Positions 58,701-64,000 of a stretch of DNA of 64,000 nucleotides are shown here, piece by piece. The stretch's first letter is position 1; each line of letters begins with the position of its first letter. Under the pieces are notes generated by a model. It was not told where the DNA came from. It saw only the letters and a program-made list of their open reading frames with translations, and ran no database searches. Source of the stretch: Delphinus delphis (taxonomy: Eukaryota; Chordata; Mammalia; Artiodactyla; Delphinidae); assembly GCF_949987515.2 (NCBI RefSeq), contig NC_082695.1:88432104-88496103 (forward strand), read 5' to 3'. The position numbers were made by a program, and so were the translations under genes.

Positions 58701-59655
58701 TCCACAGAAATTGTTTGGAATTCTTCTGCACAGGAGATCTACCTGTTCCCTCCCTAAATGTACTTTTTAGCATAATTCTTAAGCTTTTTAGAAAGTCATT
58801 GTGTAGTCTTTGTTAGAAACATAAGGGTAATTTATCATTTTTTTCTAACAGAAAAATGCAGATAAACAGGTTCCTCTGAGCTGTCCTACTCCGCTTTGAA
58901 GGGGGGGTCGCTGTGCCGGCCTCCCAGGCTTCAGAGCCCAGGGAGTGGGGAGCCCCATCCCCCGGTCGATGAGGGTGGCTGCGGGAAATCACTCCTCCAC
59001 TCCCTGTGGGAGTGGCGGCAGGGAGGCGAGCCCCAGCCTGTGATGGGACCACCCACCGAGGGCCCCCTCAACAGATGGGGACCCCATTGCACCCTCCACC
59101 CCACCCCCGACCCCTGTGTCCCCAGCAACCCAACAGGGACCAGAGGCCAGAGGCCCGGTGCCTCTCTGCCCCGGACAGGCGTCTGCCCACACACTCAGGC
59201 CTTTCCTTCCCCAGAACCCCCAGCAGGAGCGTCCCCTCCCAGGCCCCTCCAGAGTGGAGGGCGGGGACCGGTGCACCCCAGCATCCTCCACCCAGGGACG
59301 CCCCACACACCTGCTTAAAGGGAGTTTTCTGCTCCGAGAAACAGCCCGCGGGCCCGGCCCAGTGAAAGCAAGCAAGACCCCCAGCCTCCCCAGCTGGACG
59401 GTCCCAGGCCCCATGGCAACACAGAGGGGAGCCTTCCCCCCCAGGAGCCTCATGACCCAAGACCCCTCCTGGGCCACCACATGGCGTGGACGTCCCCGCG
59501 GGGCTCGCATGGAGGGAGGGAGCCCGCCCAGTGGTGCCTGGTGGACGCTGGCCTCGGGACCTGGGGCCCAAGGGAGCCCCGAGAGGGTCACTCGGGGTCG
59601 ATGCTCGGGTCTTGTGGGGTCCAGGAGCAGCTGTGGGTGGGAGAGAGCACGGGCC
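58701..59655. other. GC-rich unique DNA, no gene recognised
   Basis: After a short AT-rich link (58730-58870) the sequence is GC-rich and single-copy. Overlapping frames on both strands (58989-59591 on -, 59116-59664 on +) have no domain. Confidence 0.4.
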
Positions 59656-59659
59656 GTAA

Positions 59660-59900
59660 TCTAATATCTTCCTTCTGGCTGCAGTGATCGCACGCTAAGA
59701 GCTGCTCTCTCTTAATTAAGCTCCGCTCCCAAATCCTTTTAACCACGCAACTTTAAAAGGAGCATGTGTCTTTCCAAATTAGCTTTGTGTCTAGGAATAA
59801 TAAGACAGCAAGAGTGTGTTAATGAACTTACAGGAGCTCCGAGGGCCCATCAGCGGGGGGTTTTATTTGCTTCAAAGGGAACCAGCATCCATTACGCTGA
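59660..59900. promoter_or_regulatory. AT-rich island with homeodomain-type sites (enhancer candidate)
   Basis: CTCTCTTAATTAAGCTCC near 59708 is a palindromic TTAATTAA site. AAATTAGC (59776), GAATAATAAG (59793) and GTTAATGAAC (59818) follow, together with CCTTTTAACCACGC (59735), a Runx-like AACCAC. No mobile element was recognised and the flanks are GC-rich. An enhancer role is inferred. Confidence 0.35.
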
Positions 59901-61175
59901 GGGCATGCTCCAGGCCCCACCGGGCACACCTCCTGCGTCCTCTGCCCCTGCCGCAGACAGGAGGTTCAGAGAGCTGCCCGCGGGCGACAGCGGCCCGGGA
60001 TTCAGGGCCCCCGAGCCTGCCCCGGATGGCCCACGCGGTATTACAAATGATACGGTTTTACTGCAAATATTTGTTAAAGTAACATGCAGACTCTGCCTGG
60101 AATAAGTGCTTCGTTTTGAAAAAGTCAGAGAAAATCTTTTTCGAAGAGTGGAATTTTCAAGGTACAGGAACTGGCCTCTGGGCCTGCTGTCTCGGACCTG
60201 CGGCCTGGGGGCCCGTGCCCTGCCAGCACGGGGGGCAGGCCGAGGACCGGCAGGTCTTCTGAAGCAGGTGGTGGGTCATGTTCCAGCCCAGCGGGGGAGG
60301 GGGTCATTCTGGAGAGTCTAGGGCCTCGCGCTCCGCCTGCTGCCCCCCACTTGCCCCGTCCCCCCAGCCCCGAGCGTGGACCTGAGCAGCGGCACACGCC
60401 CCTCCTCGCGCCGCCTGCAGAGCTCAGAGGGCTGCTCGCTCGGAGCGTTTGGGCACCGTGAACAGACGGCAGAATCAAAGCGGGGAAACTTGTAAGAGGA
60501 CGAGGCCGCGAGCTGGACGCGGTCAGAAGCACCGCCCGCCTCACCCGTGATGCTGGATAACCCCCGGCAGTTCTCTCTGTCTGGGAGACAACTCTGAATT
60601 CTCTTTACAACCCACCATCGGAGGAAACATGCCCATCCGCCTTCCGGAGGCCAGTGTCGTTCTAAGTCCTAGGCCGTGCCCGGAGCGGAGGGACGGCCGG
60701 GTGACCCTCTGGGAGCAGCGCCTGCCACCGGGCTGGGCTCAGGCAGGGCCACGAGGACGGCGGAACAGAAGGACCGAGGAAGTGAGAGGACCAGCAGTGA
60801 CGCTGCACCTGGACACTGCGGGCTCCGAATGTTTGCCCCGAGGCCGCAGGTCCCACCGCTCAGCTCCTGAGCAGGCGGCCGGCTCCAGGAGGGGCAGTGG
60901 TTCCCGCCGCCTCGAGGCCCAGCCGAGGGGTCCATCCTCAGGCACAGGAGACGCGGCCGCGGGAAGGAAAAGAGAGAGGATGCTGAGGGGAAGAAGAAGG
61001 CGCACGGAGATCAGCTGGGAGACGGGCCTGGCGGGAGGAGCTGGACCAGGAAGAGGACGACGACTCTGATTAAAGCCAGGAGACAGATGACACGGGAGCA
61101 GACCCTGAGCAGAGGACGGAACCAATGTAGGTGAGCACAGAGGTCACCATGGTGACTGGACAGAGCCCTCTGCTG
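59901..61175. other. GC-rich unique DNA, no gene recognised
   Basis: A small AT-rich patch lies at 60040-60160. The rest is CpG-bearing DNA with overlapping frames and no domain or mobile element. Confidence 0.4.
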
Positions 61176-61179
61176 CAAA

Positions 61180-61262
61180 TGTAAACTCCTTGAGAACAAA
61201 GGCCATCCGCAGTGCTTTATGCCCAGCTCTAGAAATGCACCTGGCACTCACCACCTGGTGTC
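61180..61262 (+). mobile_element. L2/MIR3-type 3' end
   Basis: GTAAACTCCTTGAGAACAAA near 61181, then GCCCAGCTCTAGAAATGCAC and CTGGCACTCA, matches the conserved 3' end of L2-type LINEs (normally with a CTCCTTGAGGGCAGGG phrase and a CCTGGCACATAG phrase). It is very old and short. Confidence 0.65.
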
Positions 61263-61369
61263 CCAGAAAAGCGGGGCGCTGGGCAAATGACAGCAGCGGG
61301 GAGCCTACACCGGGATAGCCGGGGGCCTCCTACGTGACCTGGGTGCCGTGCGTTTCATAAACAGAGAAA

Positions 61370-61490
61370 GAGGGTCCCGTGATGCCAAGCAACTCGCCCA
61401 AATGGCTGTCGGGGTCGCTAACGGAACCAGGACCTATGACCCCTGACCCCAGCGCACTGGCCGGGGTCCGTTTCACTCTACCGATTTATC
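61370..61490 (-). mobile_element. MIR fragment, antisense
   Basis: GCAACTCGCCCAAATGGCTG near 61388 (normally AACTTGCCCAAGGTC), then GTCGCTAACGGAACCAGGAC and CTATGACCCCTGACC, follow the antisense MIR order. It is diverged but in register. Confidence 0.55.
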
Positions 61491-62600
61491 CAACGGCCGC
61501 CAGCCGGATAGCAGCCGTCGGCTGGCTGTCGAGATGTCTGACTCCAGGCGCGATTCTGTCCACAGAGCAGCGCTGGCTGGTACCAGTGCAAGATGTCACT
61601 GTCCTTCTCGGCCGTGTGGACGCCTGCCCGGAGGCAGGACCCGTGGCTGGCAGGGCTGCTGGCCCCGGGCTGTGCCGGTCTGCCACGCACGCACGGGGAA
61701 AGTGATCCGGTGCCACTGAAGTGTCCCGGACACAGCGGACCATCCTGACTCGGTCACATTTCCACACTTGGACACAGACCTTTTCACTATTCTGTGTGAG
61801 CAGACGGGAAACACACATCGAAGTGCGACGGGGCCTCAATAAAAGCGTGCGGACGAGTTGTGGGCTGAATCCGCCCACCTTCACTCGAAAGAACAGCTGA
61901 CAAGCTCTGGTCATTGGGACGTGGCGTCAGGCAGACGTTTCTAGAAAACAAACAAGATGAGCCTGTGCTTTAAGTAAACAACTGACAGAATTTGTTGCCG
62001 ATGACAGACTTTGAGCTTCCCAGCAAGAATTAGAGTTTCGGCACGCTGCGGCTGCCGCCGTGCTCTTCCCAACGGTCCGGCTTTTGCAAGGCACTTGGGG
62101 GTGACTTTCTCATATTGTACAAAGAAATGTGTCAACATGGGGAAGGTCTGCACGATCCGGTGAACTAACTTTCTCCAAACGACAAGCTCCGTGCCTGGGT
62201 AGCAGATCCCCTGGGGACGCAGTGCAGACCAGGGGTCGTCCATGTGACAGGCTCTGAGCAGCTTGCCTGTGTGGCTTCAGATTCCACAGGCAGCTAACCT
62301 TTAAGAAACTACCATTTATCAACTTTTGTGTGATATCAAAGAAGACGATGCACAATTATCTGAAAGGTTCATAGAAGTAAAATCCAGTAATCCAGCTACA
62401 CGTCAGCGTGTGGCCCGGTTTTCCTCTGTATTTCAGCCAGAGCAGTTTGAACACAGAAGCAGACATGAGAATCCAAGTGTCTGTCAAGCCAGACACGGAA
62501 GAGATTTGCAAAACATGTAAAACGATGCCATTTTTTCTCACTAAAACTTGTTATGTTTCATAAAAGTGTCATTTATGGTAACACTTGATGGGTTTATTAT
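61491..62600. other. Unique DNA, no gene recognised
   Basis: Mixed composition, turning AT-rich after 62270. No gene, RNA gene or certain mobile element was found. Confidence 0.4.
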
Positions 62601-62607
62601 TGTTACC

Positions 62608-62831
62608 TTTTTTTTTTTTTTTTTTTTTTGCGGTACGCGGGCCTCTCACTGCTGTGGCCTCTCCCGTTGCGGAGCACAGGCTCCGGACGCGCAGGCTCAG
62701 CGGCCATGGCTCATGGGCCCAGCCGCTCCGCGGCACGTGGGATCTTCCCGGACCGGGGCACGAACCCGTGGAACCCGTGTCCCCTGCATCGGCAGGTGGA
62801 CTCTCAACCACTGCGCCACCAGGGAAGCCCC
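62608..62831 (-). mobile_element. CHR-2-type SINE, antisense, with 9-bp internal duplication
   Basis: A 22-base T-run (62608-62629) is the complement of the A-tail. GCGGTACGCGGG, the body and CACCAGGGAAGCCCC follow, ending the head near 62831. The 9-mer GAACCCGTG is present twice in tandem (62762-62770, 62771-62779) inside the B-box region; the other two copies here have it once. TGTTACCTTT (62601-62610) and TGTTACTTTT (62832-62841) are the likely target-site duplication. Confidence 0.97.
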
Positions 62832-64000
62832 TGTTACTTTTAAATGAATCAATCAATAAATGTTTTTAAATTTCTCAGTTTTAATTACTACTATGGTGCA
62901 TATCGATAGGTACAACCCACATAAACAAAAGTTCTTGGGGGCTTTGATAATTTTTAAAGGTGTTCTGAGATCCCCCCAAATTAGTAACTGCTAGATATTG
63001 TAGCCTAGCACAAGTCGAGAGTTTTCTAAAGGCCTCTTTGTGAATCAATGTTTAGCTTACTCCCCGTGTAACAGCTGCAGAGGACCTTCCAGGAAGCGTA
63101 GCAGGGGATCTGTCCGCGGCTGCAGGACTGTGCTCCCCGGGGCCCAGCCCGAGTAGCTGCCGCTCTGAAGCCCGCCGTGTCTTCCTGTTTCATGCCGATG
63201 CGCCTACAGGCCCTCTCAGCGTCTTTCTATCAGTAGATTCTACACTGTCCTGATTCCACCCATTCGGTCAGCGACCTCACCTCTACGGGCCCTGAAAACG
63301 CCTACGTTTTCATTGAACAAAACGTAATTCCATCAGGCCCCTGGGCGTCTGCACTGCTGAGTTGCTCCAGGTGATGCAAACGTGATAAGTCGCTTCCTCA
63401 AGTCAAGAGCCCACAGCGACCGGTGTGGATCTGAGCCGCCAGGAAGGCCCCCGAAAGTGCTTGTGGCCTTTGCACGGGGGTGGTGAGCGTTCACCAGGTC
63501 CCCCGGGCCAAGCTCTGGGGCAGGAGGAACCGCAACATAGCAGGACTTTCGAGTGGTGTCCCACAGACTCCACAGGGACCCCTGGCAACCTGGCCAGGGA
63601 TTCACTACCCTGCTGTGAGCACTGCCAGAGAAAATTCAGAAGAACGACAAATACTACTGTAGTTTAAATCTGTCTCAAGGTTTCACTGTTCATCTGCAGG
63701 GAAGGAGGCGTGGAGGGAAGAAGGGAGGGTGCACGTCCACCTCCACGTGGCCCTGAGGACCTGAGCCGTGAGCCCAGCCTCCGGGAATGTATCCCGATGG
63801 GCCCTGGAGAGACCCCCGGAGACAGAGCAGGGGCACGGGCGAGGGGGCGAGAGGGAGCCCGGGGCCACCGTGGGCGTGGGTCTGCGGGACCCTCCAGGCC
63901 TCCTCCGTGGTCCCAGAGGCCCAGCTGGTCCTCCAGGCCCCGGGCCACCGCAGAGGGTGTGGGAGGCTGGTCACACTGTGTCAGGGGGTCGCGGCAGTGA
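62832..64000. other. Unique DNA, no gene recognised
   Basis: AT-rich to about 63060, then GC-rich to the end of the window. No exon, RNA gene or recognisable mobile element was found. The AT-rich start may be an unassigned old repeat. Confidence 0.4.

Noticed and set aside
62548..62869. Overlapping frames of 71-99 codons on both strands
   Set aside because: All are translations of the antisense CHR-2 SINE and its poly-T.
1..64000. tRNA, snRNA, rRNA or microRNA genes
   Set aside because: I saw tRNA-like B-boxes only within SINEs, and no other RNA gene signature by eye. Short or diverged RNA genes could have been missed.

Overview
The window is mammalian nuclear DNA, most likely from a cetacean (dolphin or whale). 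The strongest sign is three copies of a tRNA-derived SINE with the long GC-rich CHR-2-type body (32462-32660 and 41179-41376 on +, 62608-62831 on -), together with two shorter CHR-1/Bov-tA-like relatives (14570-14713, 50228-50441). This SINE family is known from whales, hippos and their ruminant relatives. The other interspersed repeats are ordinary placental-mammal fossils: L1 and HAL1-like LINE fragments, MIR and L2 fragments, and two MaLR-type LTRs. Nothing bacterial, plasmid-like or CRISPR-like is present.

No protein-coding gene can be named with confidence. Most of the sequence is GC-rich and CpG-bearing single-copy DNA with many spurious open frames. It is interrupted by AT-richer islands that look like conserved non-coding elements, and by an unusual density of tandem repeats. 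Layout: 1-4199 GC-rich unique DNA with an AT-rich island at 2640-3120; 4200-5866 a 36-bp minisatellite; 7619-9500 a candidate terminal exon (acceptor at 7678, short tail-coding frame, about 1.7 kb of 3'UTR-like DNA and an AATAAA at 9473); 11170-13560 antisense LINE fragments; 14120-14500 an AT-rich homeodomain-site-rich island; 14570-14713 a SINE; 14931-15441 a CATC/CACC microsatellite; 16700-26560 GC-rich DNA with almost no repeats; 26565-33715 several sense-strand LINE pieces, including a HAL1-like element split by a young SINE; 34990-38420 GC-rich DNA with one splice-flanked candidate exon at 36230-36329; 39310-42800 an antisense LTR, a SINE and an antisense L1 carrying the remains of the ORF2 C-terminus; 43261-43321 a compound microsatellite; 46960-50520 LINE/LTR material; 51121-51432 a 75-bp tandem repeat with an alternating pattern; 52500-64000 GC-rich DNA with MIR/L2/L1 fossils and two more enhancer-like islands.

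High GC, many minisatellites, little recent LINE insertion and scattered AT-rich islands together suggest a subtelomeric (or pseudoautosomal) neighbourhood, or a gene-poor regulatory block beside a developmental gene. That reading is inference. No alignment, repeat-masking or expression data were available, so element families are assigned from remembered consensus features and boundaries are approximate.
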